Assembly: GCF_000430645.1 (NCBI RefSeq)
Contig: NZ_KE387185.1
Coordinates: forward strand, 1,399,780 to 1,463,779
Direction of reading: 5' to 3'
DNA: 64,000 bases
From: Aquimarina latercula DSM 2041
GTDB lineage: Bacteria > Bacteroidota > Bacteroidia > Flavobacteriales > Flavobacteriaceae
A program made the position numbers and the translations under genes. The notes below the pieces were generated by a model, which saw nothing but the letters and a program-made list of their open reading frames with translations, did no database searches and was not told the DNA's origin. Shown here piece after piece: positions 51,536-61,025 of this stretch (its first letter is position 1; each line of letters opens with the position of its first letter).

Positions 51536-52198
51536 CTATAGAAAAGGTTCTAAAAAACCTATTAATTTTGTTCCATCCGAACTCCATCGGATTCCATGAC
51601 CGCTTGGTACTCTAATCTCATATACATATTCGTGTTGATAATGATAAAAGATATTCCACCAAGTTTTATTTTCTATAATTTCTAGAATACGTTTTCTTAC
51701 TTTTTCTTCTTTCTGAGTAGGGTTACCTTTTATTTCTCCCCAAAAATTATCAGTAGATCTTCCGATATGTTTTTCCCAAGCTCTGGTAGCTATACAGATT
51801 TGATGATTAAAAGGAGTAAAACAACTAGCTAGTAATGTTTCTTTTAATGGCGGAATCGCCTCTTCATTCTGTAACGTGGCTGAGGTACATCGTTGACCAA
51901 TAAGCAATAAAAGATGCTCAAAAGGTGTGTTTTCAATAATCGCTGCCCAATCTTTTGGAGTTGTGTTGTTTTCAGCAAGAATTGTTTTAAAATTCTTGAA
52001 CGCTTCGGATAGTGAAGATGTTATTTCTTCCTCAAAATGGGGGAGTGGATGTTTATCAGGGACTCCAAACTGATGATAGTGTTCCAGATTTTGGGAGAAA
52101 ACCTGTAGATGTTCTTCTTGTAAAAAATCAGCATAGCGTTCCTTCCAGGAATCTGAAAGGAACTGTTTGCTGTTTTGTAAAATTGAAAATAAATTCAT
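51536..52198 (-). CDS. Hypothetical protein, 220 aa
   Basis: A soluble protein starting MNLFSILQNSKQFLSDSW. It is helical in the N-terminal half and has an aromatic C-terminus (WWNIFYHYQHEYVYEIRVPSG region) ending in IRWSSDGTKLIGFLEPFL. It lies directly downstream of the small basic gene and the second rtcB, so probably in their operon. Family not recognised. Confidence 0.65.
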   Translation of the reverse strand: MNLFSILQNSKQFLSDSWKERYADFLQEEHLQVFSQNLEHYHQFGVPDKHPLPHFEEEITSSLSEAFKNFKTILAENNTTPKDWAAIIENTPFEHLLLLIGQRCTSATLQNEEAIPPLKETLLASCFTPFNHQICIATRAWEKHIGRSTDNFWGEIKGNPTQKEEKVRKRILEIIENKTWWNIFYHYQHEYVYEIRVPSGHGIRWSSDGTKLIGFLEPFL

Positions 52199-52216
52199 TT
52201 TTGTTTCTAAATTCTT

Positions 52217-52441
52217 TTAGGCTTCCCACCAAAGTGTTTTTTTATATAATGGAAATTCTATGTTTTCTCCTTCTACTTTTCTACGAAGAATTGTTTTACA
52301 TTGGTTACGATATTTTCCACGTAAATATCGACGATATTCCCAAGAATTACTTTTCCACCAGATTTTGGCACTTTTGGTTCTCTTTTTCCTTTTATGACTT
52401 GTTTTGTAATTATAAAATTTCTTGTTGTCATAAGATTTCAT
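52217..52441 (-). CDS. Small basic protein next to rtcB2
   Basis: A 74-aa protein rich in Lys, Arg, Tyr and Trp (HKRKKRTKSAKIWWKS; ends in LYKKTLWWEA). It lies between the second rtcB and the 220-aa gene with short gaps. The charge suggests nucleic-acid binding. Like the 229-aa protein beside rtcB1, it is a basic companion of an RNA ligase. Family not recognised. Confidence 0.6.
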   Translation of the reverse strand: MKSYDNKKFYNYKTSHKRKKRTKSAKIWWKSNSWEYRRYLRGKYRNQCKTILRRKVEGENIEFPLYKKTLWWEA

Positions 52442-52522
52442 CTGTATTAATTTTTAAATTAAAAACTTAATACAGGGTTCCTTTTTTAATTTGCATTTTT
52501 ATTTTTTAATCAATTGTTATAT

Positions 52523-53986
<1,464 letters not shown>

Positions 53987-54052
53987 TCAAAAAAAATCCT
54001 CAAAAGAAATATAACCAATTGAGGATTTAGATACTATTAAACTAGATATTTT

Positions 54053-54694
54053 TTACTGCCTAACAAAAACTTTTAAATCATCACTTTTTCTCATCGCATA
54101 AGAAAGTGATTTGTTGCTAAATGATTTTTCGGGTTTATAATTGCTTAGTGATAACACATTGGGTAGTTTCATACCCCAAGATCCAGATTTTTTACTTTCT
54201 CCTGGAACAATCACAACTACGTGACCATATGTTTCTGCAGTATCAATAATTAGTGCTAAACCACCTCTATTGGTATGCTCTAATGCTTGATCTATGGTTT
54301 GCTGAGTTACAGTTCCTAATTGTAACCAATTTTTAGATCGTTCTGCAATAGGACGAATACTGTCATATATAACATAGCCCGATTTTTGATCTTTAAATTC
54401 TGTTACTTCAAAGACTTTGGTAATCGTTTTGGAGATACTATTTCTGCAATCATTTCGTTCCGTAGCTGCTTTTTTGCAAATGATAAAATTCTCTACTTCT
54501 TTGTCCAGATCAATATTAGCTGGTTTAACTACCGAAGATGTTTGATAATTATTATTTTTCTTTTCTGCTTCTTTTTCTTGATTATCATCAGTGGATTCTA
54601 TTTTATTCTCAGTATCCAAAGTTTTTTCTTTTTGCTCGTCTTTACAGGCGAATAGACAAATAACAAGAAGTAATAGCGGGATTATTTTTTTCAT
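54053..54694 (-). CDS. Lipoprotein, unknown
   Basis: A 213-aa lipoprotein (lipobox LFAC, then KDEQKEKTL), with a long charged linker to about residue 55. A C-terminal domain follows with RGGLALIIDTAETYGHVVVIVPGE, reminiscent of the core strand pair of CHAP/NlpC-type hydrolases; however a matching catalytic Cys is not obvious. Monocistronic. Confidence 0.65.
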   Translation of the reverse strand: MKKIIPLLLLVICLFACKDEQKEKTLDTENKIESTDDNQEKEAEKKNNNYQTSSVVKPANIDLDKEVENFIICKKAATERNDCRNSISKTITKVFEVTEFKDQKSGYVIYDSIRPIAERSKNWLQLGTVTQQTIDQALEHTNRGGLALIIDTAETYGHVVVIVPGESKKSGSWGMKLPNVLSLSNYKPEKSFSNKSLSYAMRKSDDLKVFVRQ

Positions 54695-54890
54695 GTTGTT
54701 TAGTTTTAGTGATGTAATGATAGGTGATTTTTTATTAGGCTCAAAGTTATTTTTATGCTCAATATCCGGTTGTGTAACATTAAATAATAATTTTAAACAT
54801 TAAAATGTAGGGTTTTTCTGGAGTTGGCTGTTTATAGTATAAAAAATGGCTATAAGGAAGAATATGAGTTAATTCTCGTTTTTTCATAAG

Positions 54891-54961
54891 CGACAAGTCA
54901 GTCGTCAGTGATTACTTTTTTAATGCAGAAAACCAGGATCCCGGCCTGGTTTTCTTTTTTT
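54891..54961 (+). ncRNA. 3' end of a possible small RNA (orphan terminator)
   Basis: A ten-pair stem GAAAACCAGG/CCTGGTTTTC (54928-54937 with 54945-54954) and a T-run, on the plus strand, where no plus-strand gene lies upstream. A second stem CGAC-AAGTCA-GTCG precedes it. The 5' end and promoter are not resolved. As the minus-strand terminator of the sigma gene it would be poor, because the T-run is on the other side. Confidence 0.45.
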
Positions 54962-55019
54962 AGCTATTCTTAAATTTTCTTAGCTATATCTTTTTAAAGT
55001 AAATAACTTTTGTAATTAG

Positions 55020-55595
55020 CTATGCGGTAATTCTAAGTTCACGATATAATGGATCTTTTTCGATCATCGTTAATAATTGTTTTTTGACATCAAATTTCTT
55101 TTTTCGAGTATATCCCTCCGTATACCCAGTGATTTTAGAAATTTCTTTGGCAGATTTTCCTTCAAAATATAGAAGCATTAAATTCTTATTATCACTACTT
55201 AATTTCTGGAAATGTTTTCGGTATAAATGCTCACGTTCTTGGTTTTCGATATCCTTGATTACGGATTCAGTTACATGTTCTGCACTTATAAATTTTGTCT
55301 CATCATGAACTACCTTATGTTTATTGCGCAATCGAGTTCTCCAAGTGTTTTTGCAAATCCCATAAAAATAGGTGGTCAATGGAACGTTTATTTCTAAAGT
55401 TCCAGATTTTAGTTTTTGATACAATACCACTAACGCATCCTGAAAAACATCTTCTACATCCTGCATATTACCATCATTTCGTAAAATATACCCTTGGATA
55501 TATCTTACATTATCTCGATAGAAAATTTTTAATGTCCGTTGATCTCCCTTAATGATTCCGGATATTATTGCCTGATCTGTATTCATTTTTCCCAT
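55020..55595 (-). CDS. ECF RNA polymerase sigma-70 factor
   Basis: A 191-aa sigma factor. Region 2 at about 20-85 (YIQGYILRNDGNMQDVEDVFQDALVVLY); region 4 at about 125-180 (SAKEISKITGYTEGYTRKK). No anti-sigma gene is adjacent, unlike the fecR-linked factor at 9.9 kb, so its control is unknown. Confidence 0.88.
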   Translation of the reverse strand: MGKMNTDQAIISGIIKGDQRTLKIFYRDNVRYIQGYILRNDGNMQDVEDVFQDALVVLYQKLKSGTLEINVPLTTYFYGICKNTWRTRLRNKHKVVHDETKFISAEHVTESVIKDIENQEREHLYRKHFQKLSSDNKNLMLLYFEGKSAKEISKITGYTEGYTRKKKFDVKKQLLTMIEKDPLYRELRITA

Positions 55596-55844
55596 TACTT
55601 TTTTTGTTTATACCGTTCGTTTTTTGATTAGAATACTTAAATAGAATTTTACTTTTTTTTGATGGTACAAAAATAAATTTACTAGCGCGGAAGTCCTTAC
55701 AGATTTCCGTAATCAAAGGGAATTTTTTTTAAAAATGAAAGAAATATTTCTCGATGATCTTATTTAATTTTTGTTTTCGAAGTATAGTAAGTGATTCCAG
55801 TTTTCATTGGAATGAAAAGTTCTTTTGTAGTACTTTTTTATTTG

Positions 55845-55868
55845 TCATTCTGGCGAAAGCCAGAATCC
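55845..55868 (+). repeat. REP-like palindrome, copy 1
   Basis: TCATTCTGGC-GAAA-GCCAGAATCC, a hairpin of eight or more pairs. The same TCATTCTGG/CCAGAATCC frame occurs inverted at 56719-56742. It resembles the dispersed intergenic palindromes of many bacteria. Confidence 0.6.
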
Positions 55869-55911
55869 AAAGTATAAGAAAAGGTTATAAATTAAATAAG
55901 GTTGAAGAATA

Positions 55912-56577
55912 CTATAATAACCCCAAATCTTTTACAATTGCAACTAGATGTGTGGTGTTTTTTGCTTTAAAATCATCAAAGAGTTTACTTACTCTTTTGT
56001 CAATAGTACTTTCGCTATTTGGCGATATTTTTTGTTTTCTTAATTTCTGTACAATTTCTTTTTTAGTAAAACCGAGAGCAAGTTCTTCTAATAACATAAT
56101 ATCGAAATCATCTAAGTTGATAATATTATCAGTATTAGCATCCGTTACTTCAGATGGAAGAACAGTCTCACCTTTATATACACCTTGTATACAGTTTACT
56201 AAATCTTTTATTGCATGTTGGCCTTTGCATACATAGCCATTGATATCTAGTTTTTGGAATAGCATATTTATCTTATCAGGTCTGCTTTCTTGTGAGTATA
56301 CGATTACATTAATGGTAGGGTCTATTTTCCGAATGTCTTGTATGAGTTCTATACCAGAAGTTCTGGTTTGTACTTTGTGATCTTCTTTAAAAGAAAGATC
56401 AGTTATCAGTAACTCAAAAGGAGTATTTTCTTGGTGCGCTTTTCTAAATTTAATATACGCATCATCGCAATACTTTGCTTCCTCTATATCTAGGATACCT
56501 ACTTGGTCATTAAGTACTTTTACGATACCTTGATTGGCAATTTCATAATCTTCTGCTACCAATACTTTTGTAAACAT
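55912..56577 (-). CDS. Response regulator
   Basis: A 221-aa protein. The receiver domain is at about 1-130, with the acidic site ED (10-11), phosphoacceptor Asp60 in LLITDLS, and VIVYSQES before the conserved Lys in CKGQHA. The C-terminal domain is helical (LEELALGFTKKEIVQKLRKQKISPNSESTIDKRV), a divergent LuxR/FixJ-like helix-turn-helix. It is probably the partner of the histidine kinase encoded 248 bases upstream. Confidence 0.88.
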   Translation of the reverse strand: MFTKVLVAEDYEIANQGIVKVLNDQVGILDIEEAKYCDDAYIKFRKAHQENTPFELLITDLSFKEDHKVQTRTSGIELIQDIRKIDPTINVIVYSQESRPDKINMLFQKLDINGYVCKGQHAIKDLVNCIQGVYKGETVLPSEVTDANTDNIINLDDFDIMLLEELALGFTKKEIVQKLRKQKISPNSESTIDKRVSKLFDDFKAKNTTHLVAIVKDLGLL

Positions 56578-56589
56578 ATTCGATCCTTT

Positions 56590-56691
56590 TTAACACGGGA
56601 TTTTAATCTCAGCTTTAAAGCCTTTATTTTTTTCTTAGTCAAAGATAATAGTTCTGTTTATAGCTTGATTACGTTTTTCCGTATTGTAGAC
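56590..56691 (-). pseudogene. Decayed duplicate of the histidine kinase 3' end
   Basis: On the minus strand the bases translate to NTEKRNQAINRTIIFD, stop, EKNKGFKAEIKIPC, stop. They align with the intact kinase C-terminus NTEKRILAINGTIVFD, then SEKNKGFKAEIVIPK. The in-frame stop and missing upstream part show a relic, lying between the response regulator and the intact kinase. Confidence 0.75.
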
Positions 56692-56718
56692 TATTCTCAC
56701 GTGATTTTATCAGAAAAT

Positions 56719-56742
56719 GGATTCTGGTCTGCACCAGAATGA
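56719..56742 (-). repeat. REP-like palindrome, copy 2
   Basis: GGATTCTGGT-CTGC-ACCAGAATGA, the inverse orientation of the element at 55845-55868 with a compensated C-G to T-A change in the stem. Confidence 0.6.
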
Positions 56743-56824
56743 GAATGGAAATATTTAGATAAAGTGTTTGTCATTTTATTATACATAAAAATATATAGTA
56801 TATTGATAATGTGATTCTTATTGC

Positions 56825-58801
56825 TTATTTAGGAATAACAATTTCCGCTTTAAAGCCTTTGTTTTTTTCTGAGTCAAAGACAATAGTTCCGTTGATAGCT
56901 AGAATACGCTTTTCCGTATTACGGAGTCCATTTTTTGATTTAATTTCTTCTTTTTGGATGCCTACACCATTATCAGAGTACTTAATTAATATTTTATTTT
57001 TTTCATTTTTAAAGACCACAGCGACCAAATCTGCTTTACTATGCTTTTGCATATTGGTCATCAACTCCTGTAAAACTCGATAGATGGTAATTTTTAGATT
57101 TTTGTCTGTGGTATCCCAACCAATTTTATCAATACCCCTTAGAACAAGTCTAATATTATTTTTGGTATAGTTGGTTAGCATATCGGTTAACTCCTCTAAG
57201 TAGGTTTCATCTACCTCGAATTCACTATTTTCTCTAGAGATGTCTCTAGCCTTGGTATAGGCGGTATTGAGTTTTTTGGTAATCTGCGGATCGTGTGGAT
57301 CGTTTTGATATTGCATCATTACCTGAAAAATATCATTACCTATTTCATCGTGTAACCGTTTAGAAATACGTGTTTCGGTTTCATACGCTGCTTGGAACTC
57401 TACGATTTTGTTTTGTTGCGCTAAATACTTGGTTCGCTGCCGTGAGAAATAGATGATAAATCCAATGAATGTAGCAAGTAGTAAAATCCCAAGTAGATAA
57501 ACGGTGTTTTGGTTTTGTACTTCCTGAATTTCTTCACTTTTCTGTTGGTTCTCTTTTTCTAAATTTTCACTTTCGAATCGGATTCTGGCAAATTTATCTC
57601 TAAATTGATTATCTCTTTTAGTTAAACTATCATTTAGTTTGATATACTCCATCGCGTATTTTCTTCCTTCTTCTGGAGGAGAAACTTGTGCCAATAAATC
57701 ATAGGCCTGCAGGAGTTCCGTATTTTCATTAATTGTAGTAGCTGATTCTTTGGCTTTTTCGGCAAACTCTTTTGACGAATTATTATTATTAGATTGGTAA
57801 TATTCGGATAGATGAAGGTAGCTTGTAGTTAATCCTTTCAGATCATTTAAACTATCCCTAATTTGATATGCCTTATTTAATAGATAGAAAGCACTGTCAT
57901 TATCTTTGTTGGCTAGAAATTTAGCATATCCTAAATTATCAGTATAAAGAGCATATCTTTTAGGTCTGGTGCTTAAGAAATATTTATATGAGAGTGCTTT
58001 TTTGTAGTATTCTATTGCACGATCATATTTTTGTTGAGATTTATATGTTGTACCTATGTTGTTATATGAAATAGCTTTATATAAAGTATCTTTAGAAGTG
58101 CCTTTAGAATGCTTAATGGTTTCTAAATGATATTTTATTGCATCATCAAAACGACCTAATTGTTTGGCAATTATTCCTAAGTTGATATAGGATATTGGGA
58201 TATATGAGGCATTTCCGGATAATTCAAATTTTTCAATAGCTTTAACTGTGAGTGCTTCACTTTCATTATAATCTTTTACTTTTCTGGATAATTTGGCTAG
58301 ATCTATTAATGCAGTTCCTTGATCGTGTATATAATCAACTTTATTTATTTTTTTTTGATTCCCAAAAGCAGTATAAATTTTGTTTGAGTTATAGAAAAAA
58401 TAGTAAGCGCTATCCAGTACTTGTTTTTTTCTATAATGAATTCCTAAGTTTAAATATGATTTAGCAATACCTATTGAATCATTTGATAAAATTGACAATT
58501 GTAGCATTTCCCTATCCATATTTTTGGAAACTTCATAATTTTTTAATTCATAATGGATTGCAGAAATTTTTTGAATTTTATTTCTCTTATAAATATTGTT
58601 TTCTATGGTTTTATATATTGAATAAGCTTTTTTTAAATTGTTTTTCCTTTCATTTATAGATAAGTTTTTGTTTGACGCTTTTTTAAGATACTTTTCAATT
58701 TTATTCGATTTCGTAGGAATTTCTGGATTATTGTTAATTTCTTTAGAACAATTGTAAAACGAAATAAAAATAATAAATAAAAAATATACTTTTTTTCTCA
58801 T
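56825..58801 (-). CDS. TPR-containing sensor histidine kinase
   Basis: A 658-aa protein. The N-terminal lipobox-like FYNC gives an anchor, and about six TPR units at about 55-400 form a periplasmic sensor. One membrane helix is at about 430-450 (YLLGILLLATFIGFIIYFS). The HisKA_3-type segment RISKRLHDEIGND carries the phosphoacceptor His. The HATPase has QELMTNMQKHS (N box), YSDNGVGIQ and GLRNTEKRI. Phosphotransfer to the adjacent response regulator is likely. The signal is unknown. Confidence 0.9.
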   Translation of the reverse strand: MRKKVYFLFIIFISFYNCSKEINNNPEIPTKSNKIEKYLKKASNKNLSINERKNNLKKAYSIYKTIENNIYKRNKIQKISAIHYELKNYEVSKNMDREMLQLSILSNDSIGIAKSYLNLGIHYRKKQVLDSAYYFFYNSNKIYTAFGNQKKINKVDYIHDQGTALIDLAKLSRKVKDYNESEALTVKAIEKFELSGNASYIPISYINLGIIAKQLGRFDDAIKYHLETIKHSKGTSKDTLYKAISYNNIGTTYKSQQKYDRAIEYYKKALSYKYFLSTRPKRYALYTDNLGYAKFLANKDNDSAFYLLNKAYQIRDSLNDLKGLTTSYLHLSEYYQSNNNNSSKEFAEKAKESATTINENTELLQAYDLLAQVSPPEEGRKYAMEYIKLNDSLTKRDNQFRDKFARIRFESENLEKENQQKSEEIQEVQNQNTVYLLGILLLATFIGFIIYFSRQRTKYLAQQNKIVEFQAAYETETRISKRLHDEIGNDIFQVMMQYQNDPHDPQITKKLNTAYTKARDISRENSEFEVDETYLEELTDMLTNYTKNNIRLVLRGIDKIGWDTTDKNLKITIYRVLQELMTNMQKHSKADLVAVVFKNEKNKILIKYSDNGVGIQKEEIKSKNGLRNTEKRILAINGTIVFDSEKNKGFKAEIVIPK

Positions 58802-58875
58802 AAAATTATAAAACTAGTATTAATGAAATATTGTTAACACAATAAGATAATGCTATAAAGTTATGGAATCTAAGT

Positions 58876-58910
58876 AGAAAAAGGATATTCATTTGATTGA
58901 ATATCCTTTA
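58876..58910 (-). terminator. Terminator of the small lipoprotein gene
   Basis: AAAGGATATTC pairs with GAATATCCTTT (58880-58890 with 58899-58909), followed on the minus strand by a T-run. Confidence 0.8.
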
Positions 58911-58924
58911 GATTATAGAATGTT

Positions 58925-59077
58925 TTAATTCTTAACAGTTTCTTCATCATCATCTTCAGTAAAAGAAGTTTTCTCTACTTGCTCAACTCCAACCTCTTCA
59001 TTGATAGAAGGAGGGTCGCAAGAAACGAAGTTTAGACCTAATAATACGGCTAATAGTAAAAATTTTAAAGTTTTCAT
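58925..59077 (-). CDS. Small acidic lipoprotein, 50 aa
   Basis: From the ATG at 59077 (MKTLKFLLLAVLLGLNFVSC); a longer in-frame ORF would run through the structured leader and is unlikely. The lipobox ends in SC, then DPPSINEEVGVEQVEKTSF and an acidic tail EDDDEETVKN. The mature part is about 30 residues. Its mRNA leader would contain the pseudoknot-like structure at 59105-59167. Confidence 0.65.
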   Translation of the reverse strand: MKTLKFLLLAVLLGLNFVSCDPPSINEEVGVEQVEKTSFTEDDDEETVKN

Positions 59078-59104
59078 GTTGTTAGTTGTTTGATATTCCA
59101 ATTG

Positions 59105-59167
59105 TTGGGGTACGCCCATAGGTTGCAACCCCAGTTGGTATGTGCCCACATACCTAATACCTATGGG
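59105..59167. promoter_or_regulatory. Pseudoknot-like RNA structure
   Basis: CCCATAGGT (59115-59123) pairs with ACCTATGGG (59159-59167), nine pairs. Inside, GGTATGT-GCCC-ACATACC forms a seven-pair hairpin (59137-59154). GGGGT (59107-59111), outside, can pair with ACCCC (59128-59132), inside, giving an H-type pseudoknot. A competing hairpin GGTTGCAACC (59121-59130) also exists. It can form on either strand; on the minus strand it ends 27 bases before the lipoprotein ATG. Confidence 0.55.
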
Positions 59168-59378
59168 AAATGATCAATAAGGTGGGAAAGTGATCCTAGT
59201 GCAGTTGCGATACCTTACTTTCCCCTTTTCAGGTAGCGGCAAACTGCAGTTTGGATGGGTTTTGTCTTCGATGGAGTTTGTCTAAATACTTAGACATCTT
59301 TTCGGCTACGATTAGACTGATTGTTTAGCTCAGACTGATGTAGATCGGTAGACAAAACGAGTTTTGTAACCTTTTTTT
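59168..59378 (+). ncRNA. Structured non-coding stretch ending in a terminator
   Basis: It holds GGGAAAGT/ACTTTCCC (59184-59191 with 59217-59224), CAAACTGCAGTTTG (59240-59253), GTCTAA-ATAC-TTAGAC (59280-59295) and a final ACAAAACGAGTTTTGT plus T-run (59351-59378) oriented for plus-strand transcription. No substantial ORF is seen; a 22-codon minus-strand ORF (MSKYLDKLHRRQNPSK...) overlaps it. A promoter was not found. Confidence 0.4.
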
Positions 59379-59590
59379 AATAAGCGTCATAGAAATGTAT
59401 ACCTAGATACGTTCGATATATGAATGTTGTTATCTAACAATAAGTGTCTGATATAATCTGCCTTGTGTGTCTATTAGTTTGTCGATTAACCATTAGCTTA
59501 TCGTGAGTACTATGTGAACACTTTAAGGTTTTTGATACCTTTTTTGATTTGTCGACGAAGACAAATCCACTTATCGAGAGCTTACAACAT
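59379..59590. other. Non-coding stretch with a second terminator-like hairpin
   Basis: AAGGT (59525-59529) pairs with ACCTT (59537-59541), followed by T on the plus strand. Then GATTTGTC-GACGAA-GACAAATC forms an eight-pair stem (59546-59567). Nothing else recognised. Confidence 0.35.
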
Positions 59591-59821
59591 CTAAACTATA
59601 TGCGAAGTAAAGCTGTCTGTTACTAGCACTTCACGAATGTTCATACTAGTGAAATTCAAGGCTTTTTCCAGTATTTCTGTACCTTTTGCATTTGGCATTT
59701 TTACTGGAGTAGGATTAACAATCGAAGTGTGTAACCCTAATCCGTCGAAGCCTGCAAATGCATCGGCTAACAGATAATTTCTGATCTCCTGCTCCTTTTT
59801 AGAAAATTGATTAAACTTCAT
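59591..59821 (-). CDS. Small protein, 76 aa, unknown
   Basis: Starts MKFNQFSKKEQEIRNYLLADAF, a charged helix, then GFDGLGLHTSIVNPTPVK and a short helical end. No signal peptide or membrane segment. The leader-like N-terminus and polar core could suit a processed peptide, but no modifying or export genes are near, so this is speculative. It is divergent from the WYL regulator. Confidence 0.5.
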   Translation of the reverse strand: MKFNQFSKKEQEIRNYLLADAFAGFDGLGLHTSIVNPTPVKMPNAKGTEILEKALNFTSMNIREVLVTDSFTSHIV

Positions 59822-60004
59822 TGTTTTATTTTTTTGTTGTTAATTAATTGAAACTCTTTTTTTGAATATACCCTGCATTATTGCAAGATTTTTAATTCTA
59901 AAGTTTCTTATTGTTTTGTTATTTATAGTACAAATGTCTGTAAGTAGTACGCATTCTTTTTGCGTAGTAAAAAATATTTACTATTTTTTCTAAAATATTT
60001 TTAA

Positions 60005-61015
60005 ATGGCTTCTAATAAAAATGCTTTAATACGGTATAAAACGATTGATCAATGTTTGCGCAATACCTTTAGGAGGTGGATGTTGGATGATCTTATAGAG
60101 GCATGTTCTGATGCATTATATGAATATGAAGGAAAAGATGTATATGTAAGTAAGCGTACGGTACAATTAGATATACAGATGATGCGCAGTGATAAATTAG
60201 GGTATAATGCTCCGATAGAAGTATATCAACGTAAATATTACCGTTATGCAGAAGAAGATTATAGTATTATGAATATCCCGGTAACAGATCATGATATTAA
60301 AATTATGAACGAGTCCATCCAGATACTACGCCAGTTTAAAGACTTTTCGCTGTTTAAGGAGATGAATGGAGTTATAGAACGGTTAGAAGATTCTGTATAT
60401 GCAAATGAAAAAGATAATATACCGATTATCCATCTCGAAAAGAATGACCTACTAAAAGGGCTAGAGCATATTGATAGATTATACCACGCGATACAGAATA
60501 AGCAGGTTCTAAAAATGGTGTATAAGTCTTTTAAAGCTAGAAGTGAAAGTGAAATTCTTATTCATCCACAATTATTAAAGGAATTTAATAATCGATGGTT
60601 TTTATTAGCGTTGGGCAATAAAGGAAAGCTCTTGACTACTTTTGCATTGGATAGGATTGTTAGTATTCATAATTCTAAAGAAGATATTCTTTATATCGAT
60701 CAGCATATTGATGGTGATGTATATTATAAGGATGTAATAGGAGTGACGGTTTCAGAAAATGTAGTGCCAGAGCTTGTAAAGTTTAGAATAGATAATAGAA
60801 ATGCCCCTTATGTAATCACCAAACCATTTCATACATCTCAGCAAACAATATCAAAAGATGAACTAGGTACGACTTTTACGATTAAGGTTCAGATTAATTT
60901 TGAGTTAGAACGAGTGATTTTAGGTTTTGGTGATACGATAGAGGTGTTAGCACCAGATCGATTACGAACCAGAATTCATGGAAAGCTAAAACGAGCTTTA
61001 GACAAGTACAAATAG
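60005..61015 (+). CDS. WYL-domain transcriptional regulator
   Basis: A 336-aa protein. The N-terminal winged-helix part is at about 1-90 (KRTVQLDIQMMRSDKLGYNAPI). The WYL domain is at about 155-240 (KMVYKSFKARSESEILIHPQLLKEFNNRWFLLALG region), and the WCX-type C-terminus at about 255-336 (VKFRIDNRNAPYVITKPFH). WYL proteins sense ligands such as nucleotides. The stretch upstream holds the divergent 76-aa gene, a possible target. Confidence 0.88.
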   Translation: MASNKNALIRYKTIDQCLRNTFRRWMLDDLIEACSDALYEYEGKDVYVSKRTVQLDIQMMRSDKLGYNAPIEVYQRKYYRYAEEDYSIMNIPVTDHDIKIMNESIQILRQFKDFSLFKEMNGVIERLEDSVYANEKDNIPIIHLEKNDLLKGLEHIDRLYHAIQNKQVLKMVYKSFKARSESEILIHPQLLKEFNNRWFLLALGNKGKLLTTFALDRIVSIHNSKEDILYIDQHIDGDVYYKDVIGVTVSENVVPELVKFRIDNRNAPYVITKPFHTSQQTISKDELGTTFTIKVQINFELERVILGFGDTIEVLAPDRLRTRIHGKLKRALDKYK

Positions 61016-61025
61016 TAATTAATAA

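Noticed and set aside
59105-59167. HDV-like self-cleaving ribozyme
   Set aside because: The strand order resembles it, but there is no P3 helix and no catalytic C in the expected context.
59105-59378. RNase P RNA, tmRNA or SRP RNA
   Set aside because: None of their universally conserved core motifs is present on either strand.
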